Origin: an uncultured Oscillospiraceae bacterium
GTDB taxonomy: Bacteria > Bacillota > Clostridia > Oscillospirales > Acutalibacteraceae
Direction: 5' to 3'
Assembly: GCA_905193585.1 (NCBI GenBank)
Contig: CAJJPG010000120.1
Location: 1 to 5,263, forward strand
Length of the DNA: 5,263 nucleotides
Shown one piece after another: positions 1 through 5,258 of the stretch; the first letter of the stretch is position 1; every line of letters starts with the position of its first letter. Both the position numbers and the translations under genes were made by a program. The notes beneath the pieces were generated by a model. The model had not been told where the DNA came from and did no database searches. It saw nothing but the letters and a program-made list of their open reading frames with translations.

Positions 1-950
1 TCATACCAGGAAACAACCTGTACCTGATAGGTATCGTCATCGATCTTGGTAACCATGGTCTGAGTAGCGTCGAACAAAGAACCGTAGGTAATGCCGATAA
101 TATCGGAGGATACGAGCGGCTCCTCGGTGTAGCCGAAGGAAGCGGAAGAAGCAGCCTTCATAGCGGCGTTGATGCCCTCAACGGTTACGTCCTTGCCCTT
201 AACAACGGCAACAAGGATGGTGGTAGAACCGGTCGGAACCGGAACACGCTGAGCAGAACCGATGAGCTTACCGTTAAGCTCGGGGATTACAAGACCGATA
301 GCCTTAGCAGCGCCTGTTGAGTTAGGAACGATGTTAACGGCAGCGGCACGTGCGCGGCGAAGATCGCCCTTTCTGTGCGGACCGTCAAGAACCATCTGAT
401 CACCTGTGAAAGCGTGAACGGTGGTCATAATACCGCTCTGAATGGGAGCATACTTGTTAAGAGTATCAGCCATGGGGGCTAAGCAGTTTGTGGTGCAGGA
501 AGCAGCGGAGATGATCTTATCACTTGCGTCAAGAGTCTTCTCGTTAACGCTGTAAACGATAGTTTTAAGATCCTTACCTGCCGGAGCGGAAATAACAACC
601 TTTTTAGCGCCTGCGTCGATATGAGCCTGAGCCTTGTCCTTAGAGGTGTAGAAACCGGTGCACTCGAGAACTACGTCTACGCCGATTTCGCCCCACGGAA
701 GATCGGCAGCGTTCTTTTCGGCATAGATCTTTATGGTCTTGCCGTCAACAGTGATGCTGTCTTCACCTGCGGAAACCTTGTCCGCAAGAGCGTAACGACC
801 CTGAGCGGAATCGTACTTGAGAAGGTGAGCGAGCATAGCCGGGCTTGTAAGATCGTTTATGGCAACAACCTCATAACCCTCGGCGCCGAACATCTGACGG
901 AAAGCGAGACGGCCTATACGGCCGAAACCATTAATAGCAACTTTTACCAT
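1..950 (-). CDS. gap: Type I glyceraldehyde-3-phosphate dehydrogenase, 3' end cut off by the window edge
   Basis: Cytosolic glycolytic enzyme that oxidises and phosphorylates glyceraldehyde-3-phosphate to 1,3-bisphosphoglycerate while reducing NAD+. The visible part is 316 codons; the family is usually about 335-340, so roughly 20 C-terminal residues lie outside the window, which cuts the gene just after the VVSWYD motif. The N-terminal Rossmann motif NGFGRIGR is at residues 7-14. Asp33 (in IND) and Pro191 (in DGPHRK) are the pattern of NAD-preferring catabolic enzymes rather than NADP-preferring GapB. The catalytic cysteine is Cys152 in SAASCTTNCLAP and the paired histidine is His179 in TTVHAFT. 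The start is the ATG at 948-950, nine bases after an AAGGAGG site. Lysine codons are mostly AAG, unlike the rightward genes, as expected for a highly expressed gene. It is divergent from the gene at 1091. The identification is very secure. Confidence 0.98.
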   Translation of the reverse strand, partial: MVKVAINGFGRIGRLAFRQMFGAEGYEVVAINDLTSPAMLAHLLKYDSAQGRYALADKVSAGEDSITVDGKTIKIYAEKNAADLPWGEIGVDVVLECTGFYTSKDKAQAHIDAGAKKVVISAPAGKDLKTIVYSVNEKTLDASDKIISAASCTTNCLAPMADTLNKYAPIQSGIMTTVHAFTGDQMVLDGPHRKGDLRRARAAAVNIVPNSTGAAKAIGLVIPELNGKLIGSAQRVPVPTGSTTILVAVVKGKDVTVEGINAAMKAASSASFGYTEEPLVSSDIIGITYGSLFDATQTMVTKIDDDTYQVQVVSWY

Positions 951-959
951 TGGAAAAAA

Positions 960-966
960 CCTCCTT
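960..966 (-). promoter_or_regulatory. Strong ribosome binding site of gap
   Basis: AAGGAGG on the minus strand, a perfect anti-Shine-Dalgarno match, nine bases before the gap ATG. It fixes the start codon and suggests a high translation rate. Confidence 0.9.
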
Positions 967-983
967 AATAATTTACATTTTCT

Positions 984-1012
984 ATTTTAACCCATTTGTT
1001 CGGCTTTTTCAA
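984..1012 (-). promoter_or_regulatory. Sigma-A promoter of gap
   Basis: On the minus strand, TTGAAA (1007-1012) and TAAAAT (984-989) are separated by exactly 17 bases (990-1006). Each hexamer is close to consensus (TTGACA and TATAAT). Transcription should start near 977, giving a leader of about 27 bases that holds the ribosome binding site. Recognised by eye; no start-site data. Confidence 0.75.
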
Positions 1013-1017
1013 GATAT

Positions 1018-1035
1018 TTGTTTAATATTTAACAA
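1018..1035. promoter_or_regulatory. Candidate Rex (NADH/NAD+-sensing repressor) operator
   Basis: The 18-mer TTGTTTAATATTTAACAA is a near-perfect palindrome. Against the Rex consensus TTGTTAA-N4-TTAACAA it matches 13 of 14 specified bases; the only mismatch is T instead of A at position 6. It lies directly upstream of the gap -35 element (1007-1012) and covers the -35 element of the rightward promoter (1029-1034). Rex binds such sites at a low NADH/NAD+ ratio and leaves them when NADH rises. Placement predicts steric repression of the rightward gene; the effect on gap, about -41 to -58 from its predicted start site, is less certain. The surrounding DNA is very AT-rich, so a chance match is possible, but the outer TTG and CAA triplets and the exact spacing argue for a real site. 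Confidence 0.5.
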
Positions 1036-1056
1036 TTTTTTTATTTTTTATATAAT
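1029..1056 (+). promoter_or_regulatory. Sigma-A promoter of the kinase-like gene
   Basis: TTAACA (1029-1034, five of six consensus bases), a 16-base spacer, and a perfect TATAAT (1051-1056). Transcription should start near 1063, giving a leader of about 28 bases. The -35 hexamer lies inside the Rex-like palindrome. Confidence 0.7.
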
Positions 1057-1077
1057 TTGGCATAATAACCTCATATG

Positions 1078-1083
1078 CGGAGG
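1078..1083 (+). promoter_or_regulatory. Ribosome binding site that fixes the start at 1091
   Basis: CGGAGG sits seven bases before the ATG at 1091. The frame is open upstream to an ATG at 950, but that start lies upstream of the promoter and has no comparable site, so 1091 is chosen. Confidence 0.85.
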
Positions 1084-1090
1084 TTGCATT

Positions 1091-1672
1091 ATGATATATT
1101 TGCCAAAGCCGCACGAACGGTATTTAGCCGCGCTGCGGCTTTTTATTCAAAAAAGCGTTCTGCGCGGCGGAAATACGGAAAAAAGGCTTTTGCAGCTGAA
1201 AAAAATCATGCTTTGCGAAGCAATTCTTTCAAAGGGCGATAAAGAGCCTTTAAATATACAGAAATATTCGGACTCACTGCTGGGCGCCGCGGTCATTATT
1301 TTGCTGCAAAGAGGAAAGCGGCTTTCGGTGCGTTTATCGGGCAGCGGGGCTTTTCTCATAAACCGTCGGCTTTTTACCTCGCTTTTGCTGACCGCGGCGG
1401 ATAATTGCGGGAAAAGCGGGGATATTTTTATATCGGCGGTGGAAAAACGGATCGTCATAAAATTCAAAGGAATAAGCATAAGCGGAATATACAAAACTCT
1501 TGCAGACGCGCTCGGCGGCACGCTTTTAAAAACGGTGCGCGGGGACAGAGCGATTATTGCCCTGCCCGCCGAAAAAACCGCAGAAAAACCGCGGGGCTTT
1601 CAGAACGAATGGAGCCAGCTTTTGGACAGATTTTCACCGGTAAACGTTTTTTTATTGCACGGTGTAAAATAA
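1091..1672 (+). CDS. Degenerate histidine-kinase-like (GHKL fold) protein, function unknown
   Basis: A 193-residue, basic protein without signal peptide or membrane segment, so probably cytosolic. Residues about 8-48 could form two helices like a shortened dimerisation domain, with His8-Glu9 in a position reminiscent of a kinase H-box. Residues about 52-160 follow the order of a kinase ATPase domain: a helix and strand (to Leu82), an N-box-like LLLTAADN (98-105), a strand pair SGDIFISAVEKRIVIKFKG (109-127), then a G2-like LADALGG (137-143) and a closing GDRAIIALPA (151-160). The first N-box Asn is Thr101, the DxGxG G1 box is absent, and the ATP lid is missing because strand and final helix are almost adjacent. 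ATP binding is therefore doubtful. It may be an inactive kinase relic, an anti-sigma-like partner protein, or something new. It is monocistronic-looking, with its own promoter under a possible Rex site. The coding call is firm; the fold call is inference. Confidence 0.8.
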   Translation: MIYLPKPHERYLAALRLFIQKSVLRGGNTEKRLLQLKKIMLCEAILSKGDKEPLNIQKYSDSLLGAAVIILLQRGKRLSVRLSGSGAFLINRRLFTSLLLTAADNCGKSGDIFISAVEKRIVIKFKGISISGIYKTLADALGGTLLKTVRGDRAIIALPAEKTAEKPRGFQNEWSQLLDRFSPVNVFLLHGVK

Positions 1673-1701
1673 AAGTGACATTTATACCTTGTGTTTTACA
1701 C
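1662..1701. repeat. Inverted repeat GTGTAAAA / TTTTACAC at the end of the kinase-like gene
   Basis: GTGTAAAA (1662-1669) and TTTTACAC (1694-1701) are perfect 8-base complements separated by 24 bases; the left arm lies in the last codons of the kinase-like gene. A second pairing, GGTGTAAA (1661-1668) with TTTATACC (1681-1688), forms an 8-bp stem with one G-U pair. Neither is GC-rich or followed by a T run, so a classical terminator is not supported. Confidence 0.35.
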
Positions 1702-1703
1702 AA
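1689..1703. repeat. Perfect short palindrome upstream of the desulfurase operon
   Basis: TTGTGT-TTT-ACACAA: two perfect 6-base arms around three bases. It lies about 30 bases upstream of the best -35 element of the operon and overlaps a weaker alternative promoter (TTGTGT 1689-1694, 16-base spacer, TATAAA 1711-1716). It could be an operator for a dimeric repressor. The half-site spacing is three bases too short for a Rex operator. No regulator is assigned. Confidence 0.4.
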
Positions 1704-1735
1704 TGCAGGTTATAAAAATTTACTTCATTTAGCTA

Positions 1736-1764
1736 TTGTGTCCGCGCGAAAAATAATGTATAAT
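1736..1764 (+). promoter_or_regulatory. Promoter of the desulfurase-thiI-pncC-sortase operon
   Basis: TTGTGT (1736-1741), a 17-base spacer and a perfect TATAAT (1759-1764). The -35 matches only three of six consensus bases, so the promoter may be moderate. The start site should be near 1771, leaving a leader of about 30 bases, too short for a large riboswitch. Confidence 0.6.
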
Positions 1765-1786
1765 ATAGTATATTGCATAATTATTT

Positions 1787-1792
1787 AGGAAG
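1787..1792 (+). promoter_or_regulatory. Ribosome binding site that supports a TTG start
   Basis: AGGAAG, nine bases before the TTG at 1802. No in-frame ATG or GTG lies nearby upstream, and the protein from TTG begins just as the family does (a few residues, then YLDNSSTTKP). Confidence 0.7.
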
Positions 1793-1801
1793 TGCGAGTT
1801 T

Positions 1802-2941
1802 TTGAACGAAATCGTTTATCTTGACAACAGCTCTACCACAAAGCCCTGCAAGCGGGCTATAGACGGTATAAATAAAGCCCTTTGCGATAACTGGGGCAAC
1901 CCCTCTTCCCTGCACACATTGGGTATTGAGGCGGAAACCGCCGTAACCGCGGCGCGGGAATGTGTTGCAAAAGCCATAGGCGCGCGAAGTGATGAAATAA
2001 TATTTACGGGCAGCGGAACAGAGGCTAATAACACCGCGCTGCTCTCTTGCCTTAAAGCGGCAAAGCGCGGCGGCAGGGTAATTACCACGGCAATTGAGCA
2101 CCCGTCGGTTTTGGAAACCTGCAAGCGGCTTACCGCCGCAGGGCTTGAGGTTGTTTATTTAAAACCCGCGCATGACGGCAAGGTATTGCCCGATGACCTG
2201 AAAAACGCGCTTACCGACGATACGCTGCTTGTGAGTATGATGCTTGTAAACAACGAGACGGGGGCTGTTCAACCGATAGCCGAAGCGGCGGCGCTTACAA
2301 AGCGTGTAAGCCCTAAGGCGCTTTTTCATTGCGACGCGGTTCAGGCATTCGGCAAGCTGCCCATAAGCGTAAATCAATTTGGCGTAGACTTGCTGACCGC
2401 CAGCGGTCATAAAATTCACGGTCCGAAAGGCATAGGCTTTCTTTTCAGAAAAAAGGGCGTAAATATTCCGCCATTTATAACAGGCGGCGGGCAGGAAAGC
2501 GGTATGCGCTCGGGAACAGAGCCCGTTCCGCTTATAATGGGGCTTAAAGGCGCGGTTGAAGACTTACCGAACTTAAATATGCAGCTTGAAAAGCAAAAGG
2601 CGCTGTGGAGCTATGCCAAAGATACGCTTAAAAGCCGCTGCGGCGCGGTAATAAATTCCCCCGACGACGCACTGCCCTACATACTTAATATATCTCTGCC
2701 GGGTTACCGCTCCGAAACTCTTTTGCATTTTTTAGAGGCAAGAAATATTTTCGTTTCAAGCGGCAGCGCCTGCGCAAAGGGTCACGGCAGCTATGTTTTA
2801 AAGGAAATGGGGCTTAAACCCGCCTTGACCGACAGCGCGCTGAGAATAAGCTTTTGCAAAAACAACACCGAAAACGACATTGACCTGTTGGCGAACGCCT
2901 TGTGCAACGCCGAAAAGGTTTTAAGAAAGGCGAATATATGA
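1802..2941 (+). CDS. nifS: Cysteine desulfurase (NifS/IscS class), probable sulfur donor for ThiI
   Basis: PLP-dependent class V aminotransferase-fold enzyme of the cytosol that converts cysteine to alanine and carries the sulfur as a persulfide. At 379 residues it is full length. The family start YLDNSSTTKP is at 6-15. His100 in AIEH stacks on the cofactor, Asp178 and Gln181 in HCDAVQ contact its ring, and Lys204 in SGHK forms the Schiff base. The persulfide cysteine is Cys324 in SSGSACAKG, on the mobile loop of group I enzymes. The start is TTG, read from AGGAAG. It overlaps thiI by four bases (ATGA), so the two are probably translationally coupled. In Bacillus subtilis the desulfurase NifZ is encoded next to thiI and serves 4-thiouridine synthesis; the same role is inferred here. 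A general role in Fe-S cluster assembly cannot be excluded, because no scaffold gene is visible. The symbol denotes the family, not proven orthology. Confidence 0.95.
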   Translation: MNEIVYLDNSSTTKPCKRAIDGINKALCDNWGNPSSLHTLGIEAETAVTAARECVAKAIGARSDEIIFTGSGTEANNTALLSCLKAAKRGGRVITTAIEHPSVLETCKRLTAAGLEVVYLKPAHDGKVLPDDLKNALTDDTLLVSMMLVNNETGAVQPIAEAAALTKRVSPKALFHCDAVQAFGKLPISVNQFGVDLLTASGHKIHGPKGIGFLFRKKGVNIPPFITGGGQESGMRSGTEPVPLIMGLKGAVEDLPNLNMQLEKQKALWSYAKDTLKSRCGAVINSPDDALPYILNISLPGYRSETLLHFLEARNIFVSSGSACAKGHGSYVLKEMGLKPALTDSALRISFCKNNTENDIDLLANALCNAEKVLRKANI

Positions 2942-4107
2942 AAGAAATAATACTTATTAAAAACGGCGAGCTGGCGCTTAAAGGGCTTAACCGCCGTAAT
3001 TTTGAAGACGCACTTATAAAGAACATTAAAAGGCGGCTTAAAAGCCTCGGCGAAACCGAAGTTCGCAGCTCGCAGTCTACTATATATATAGAGCCGAAAT
3101 CGGAAAACTATGATTTTGAAGAAGCGCTCTGCCGCGTGAAAAAGATATTCGGCATTGCGGGGTTCAGCCGCGCCTGCGTTTGCGAGAAAACAGCCGAAGA
3201 TATATTTACGCGCGCGCCCGAGTACTTAAAACCGATAATGGAAAGCATTAAAACCTTTAAGGTTGAGGCAAAGCGGGCTGATAAAACATTTCCGCTCACC
3301 TCCCCCGAAATTTGCAGAGAATTGGGCGGCGTGCTGCTTGATAATTTCCCGCATTTAACGGTTGACGTGCATAACCCCGACAGAACGGTTTACGTTGAGG
3401 TGCGCGATTACGCGGCGTATATAAGATGCGAGCAGATAAAGGGTGCGGGCGGCTTGCCCGTTGGCACGGCAGGCAAGGCCTCAATTCTTATTTCCGGCGG
3501 AATTGACAGCCCCGTAGCCGCCTGGACAATGGCAAAGCGCGGCTTACGCCTTGACGCCATACACTTTGCGAGCCCGCCCTACACAAGCCCGCGCGCCGAG
3601 CTTAAGGTGCGCACCCTGCTTAAAAAGGTGGCGGCGTATTCGGGAGCTATAAATTTAGCCATTGTACCGTTTACCGAAATACAGGATGAAATAGGTAAAA
3701 ATTGCCCCGAGGATTATTTCACGCTTATAATGCGGCGAATGATGATGCGCATTTCCGAAAGGCTGGCACGAAATTCGGGCAGTCTTGCGCTTATAACGGG
3801 CGAAAGCCTCGGTCAGGTTGCAAGTCAGACCCTGCCTGCGCTCGTCACGACCGACAGCGTTACAAATATGCCTGTTCTGCGCCCGCTTATAGGTATGGAT
3901 AAGGAAGAAATTATAAAAATATCCCGCGATATTGACGCGTTTGAAACCTCAATTTTACCTTATGAGGATTGCTGCACGGTATTCACCCCAAAGCACCCGA
4001 AAACGCGCCCCACACTTTCGGCTTGCGAAGAAGCGGAAAAGAATTTAGCGATAGACGAGCTTATAGAAAAAGCCGTAAACGGTACCGAATTTTCGGTGAT
4101 TGAATAA
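2938..4107 (+). CDS. thiI: tRNA 4-thiouridine synthase ThiI (form without a rhodanese domain)
   Basis: Cytosolic sulfurtransferase that adenylates U8 of tRNA and replaces its oxygen with sulfur, giving 4-thiouridine, a near-UV sensor; in some bacteria it also helps make the thiamine thiazole. The 389 residues comprise an N-terminal ferredoxin-like part (KEIILIKNGELALKG, 2-16), a THUMP domain (about 60-165) and a PP-loop ATPase domain with SGGIDSP at 186-192. Further family motifs are FKVEAKRADKTFPL (107-120), GESLGQVASQT (288-298) and PYEDCCTVF (341-349); Cys345 or Cys346 is a candidate sulfur-handling residue. E. coli ThiI is about 480 residues with a C-terminal rhodanese domain; that domain is absent here, as in Bacillus, so sulfur should come straight from the adjacent desulfurase. 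The ATG at 2938 follows GAAAGG (2925-2930) by seven bases; an upstream in-frame GTG at 2902 would add 12 residues atypical of the family. Confidence 0.96.
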   Translation: MKEIILIKNGELALKGLNRRNFEDALIKNIKRRLKSLGETEVRSSQSTIYIEPKSENYDFEEALCRVKKIFGIAGFSRACVCEKTAEDIFTRAPEYLKPIMESIKTFKVEAKRADKTFPLTSPEICRELGGVLLDNFPHLTVDVHNPDRTVYVEVRDYAAYIRCEQIKGAGGLPVGTAGKASILISGGIDSPVAAWTMAKRGLRLDAIHFASPPYTSPRAELKVRTLLKKVAAYSGAINLAIVPFTEIQDEIGKNCPEDYFTLIMRRMMMRISERLARNSGSLALITGESLGQVASQTLPALVTTDSVTNMPVLRPLIGMDKEEIIKISRDIDAFETSILPYEDCCTVFTPKHPKTRPTLSACEEAEKNLAIDELIEKAVNGTEFSVIE

Positions 4108-4601
4108 TGAATGCTGAAATTTACAACACGGCGGAGCAACTGGTTGGGCTGCTTAAAGAGAAAAAACTGCTTATAGCCACAGCCGAATCCTGCACGGGCG
4201 GGCTTGTTTCGTCCTATATAACCGCAGTTCCCGGGTCATCCGCGGTTTTTGAGTTTGGCATAGCGTCATATTCCTGCCGAATAAAGAATGAGGTTTTAGG
4301 CGTAAAAAAGGAAACGCTTGATACCTTGGGCGCCGTAAGCCGTGATACGGCGCGGCAAATGGCGGAATGTATACGCGAAAAAGCCGCGGCGGATATAGGC
4401 GTTTCGGTAACGGGGGTTGCGGGACCCGACGGCTCAGAGGGGCATATGCCGGGGCTGGTTTTCATAGCGGCGGCTTATAAAGGCGGGGTAACGGTCAAGG
4501 AGCTTAACATAAGCCCCTTAAGCCGTGAATATGTGAGAGAACAGGCGGCAGCACAGCTTTTAAAGCTGGCGCTTAATACAGTCAGGGAAGTGTTTAGATG
4601 A
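4107..4601 (+). CDS. pncC: Nicotinamide-nucleotide amidohydrolase PncC (stand-alone CinA C-terminal domain)
   Basis: Deamidates nicotinamide mononucleotide to nicotinic acid mononucleotide, recycling the NMN released by NAD-dependent DNA ligase and other reactions into NAD. The 164 residues are the normal size of the single-domain form; the N-terminal domain of full-length CinA (about 410 residues) is absent. Motifs: AESCTGG (26-32) with nucleophile Ser28; ASYSCRIK (53-60) with Tyr55 and Lys60 at the usual positions, although the Asn common two residues after the Tyr is Cys57; GAVSRDTARQMA (75-86); and VTGVAGPDG (101-109), followed by PGLVFIA. The start overlaps the thiI stop by one base (TAATG), and no good ribosome binding site is seen, so reinitiation after thiI is likely. 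It could be named cinA in automatic annotation; a competence role is not implied. Confidence 0.93.
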   Translation: MNAEIYNTAEQLVGLLKEKKLLIATAESCTGGLVSSYITAVPGSSAVFEFGIASYSCRIKNEVLGVKKETLDTLGAVSRDTARQMAECIREKAAADIGVSVTGVAGPDGSEGHMPGLVFIAAAYKGGVTVKELNISPLSREYVREQAAAQLLKLALNTVREVFR

Positions 4602-5221
4602 AACACGCAAAAGAAAGAAAAACGGCAAAGGATTTTTTCAAAGGACTTTATTTATCCTACATACCTAACGGAAAGGATAATATAAAGCAGATAATAATCA
4701 AGGTTTTTTTCCTTATATCGCTTATAACCCTTATCGTTTCCGCCTCATACCTTGCGAATTACTTTTTATCTGCAAAAAAGCAGGATAATATAATCAAGAG
4801 CAGCCGCAATATATGGCACGGCGCGTCAATAAGCACAAACTCTGCCGAGCGGCTTTCGGTCAACGATTATATGCTGAACGAAAACAGTGATTTCAAGGGT
4901 TGGATAACCGTGCCAAATACTCGGGTGGATAATCCGATTTACCAGTCTACGGATAACAGCTTTTACCTTACACATAACCAAAAAAAGCAAAAAAGCGCAT
5001 ACGGCGCGCTGTTTTTCGATTACACCAATAAAATAACCGAAGAGGAAACCGATAAAAACCTTGTTATATACGGTCACCATATGAAAAACGGCAGTATGTT
5101 TGCCGACCTTATAAAATACCGTTCACTGAGTTTTTATCGCCAAAACCCGACAATCGAGTTCTCAACACTCTACAAAAAGAGTACATATAAGGTTTATGCG
5201 GTTTTTGTCACCTACATTTAA
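4598..5221 (+). CDS. Class B sortase, C-terminally truncated (no catalytic cysteine)
   Basis: Membrane-anchored cysteine transpeptidase family that attaches proteins to peptidoglycan or assembles surface structures. The 207 residues begin with a basic cytoplasmic tail (1-31), one membrane segment (about 32-57), a linker, and the sortase barrel from about 95: NSDFKGWITVPNTRVDNPIYQ (96-116), YGALFFD (135-141), then NLVIYGHHMKNGSMF (154-168) with catalytic His160. The frame stops at TAA (5219-5221) straight after YKVYAVFVT. The later motif with the catalytic cysteine (usually TLSTC) and the active-site arginine are missing, about 60-90 residues. The other two frames after 5210 do not resume a sortase, so a plain frameshift is not supported; an insertion or rearrangement is more likely. 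As it stands the protein should be inactive. It overlaps pncC by four bases and has AGGGAAG (4584-4590) seven bases before the ATG. The codons are more A-rich than in the upstream genes. Confidence 0.9.
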   Translation: MKHAKERKTAKDFFKGLYLSYIPNGKDNIKQIIIKVFFLISLITLIVSASYLANYFLSAKKQDNIIKSSRNIWHGASISTNSAERLSVNDYMLNENSDFKGWITVPNTRVDNPIYQSTDNSFYLTHNQKKQKSAYGALFFDYTNKITEEETDKNLVIYGHHMKNGSMFADLIKYRSLSFYRQNPTIEFSTLYKKSTYKVYAVFVTYI

Positions 5222-5227
5222 AGAATA

Positions 5228-5258
5228 GATTGAAAAGAGTTGAGCCCACTCTTCAATT
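5228..5258. repeat. Hairpin just beyond the truncated sortase; possible mobile-element end
   Basis: AAGAGT (5235-5240) pairs with ACTCTT (5248-5253) around a seven-base loop TGAGCCC. Beyond a two-base AA bulge, GATTG (5228-5232) pairs with CAATT (5254-5258), including one G-U. It begins seven bases after the premature stop, where sortase similarity has ended. It could be the subterminal hairpin of a transposon such as an IS200/IS605-type element, or a terminator whose T run is not evident. The window ends five bases later, so it cannot be resolved. Confidence 0.4.

Noticed and set aside
621..968. Open plus-strand frame of 115 codons inside gap.
   Set aside because: It lies antisense to a clear GAPDH gene, has no recognisable motif, and its openness follows from gap codon bias.
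950..1090. Upstream extension of the kinase-like frame to the ATG at 950, adding 47 hydrophobic residues like a membrane segment.
   Set aside because: The extension covers both promoters and the Rex-like site, reads AT-rich non-coding DNA, and lacks a ribosome binding site, whereas the ATG at 1091 has CGGAGG at ideal spacing.
1689..1703. Second Rex operator.
   Set aside because: The TTGTG and CACAA half-sites are separated by five bases instead of the eight seen in Rex sites, so the geometry is wrong.
1673..1760. Rho-independent terminator after the kinase-like gene.
   Set aside because: The possible stems are AT-rich and not followed by a T run.
1405..1788. Arg/Lys-rich plus-strand frame of 127 codons, superficially like a nucleic-acid-binding protein.
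   Set aside because: It is an out-of-frame reading of the kinase-like gene running on into the intergenic region, without a ribosome binding site; the basic residues come from A- and G-rich codons.
1765..1801. TPP or other riboswitch controlling the thiI operon.
   Set aside because: The predicted leader is only about 30 bases, and no conserved riboswitch core is visible in 1673-1801.
1781..2419. Several minus-strand frames opposite the cysteine desulfurase.
   Set aside because: They are antisense shadows of a well-supported gene and contain no family motifs.
2902..2937. GTG at 2902 as the thiI start.
   Set aside because: It adds 12 residues unlike the family, which begins with MKEIILI; the ATG at 2938 has a GAAAGG site and the typical ATGA overlap.
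3076..3092. TATATA run inside thiI as an internal promoter or repeat.
   Set aside because: It is a short low-complexity stretch encoding part of the N-terminal domain, with no matching -35 element and no gene start downstream.
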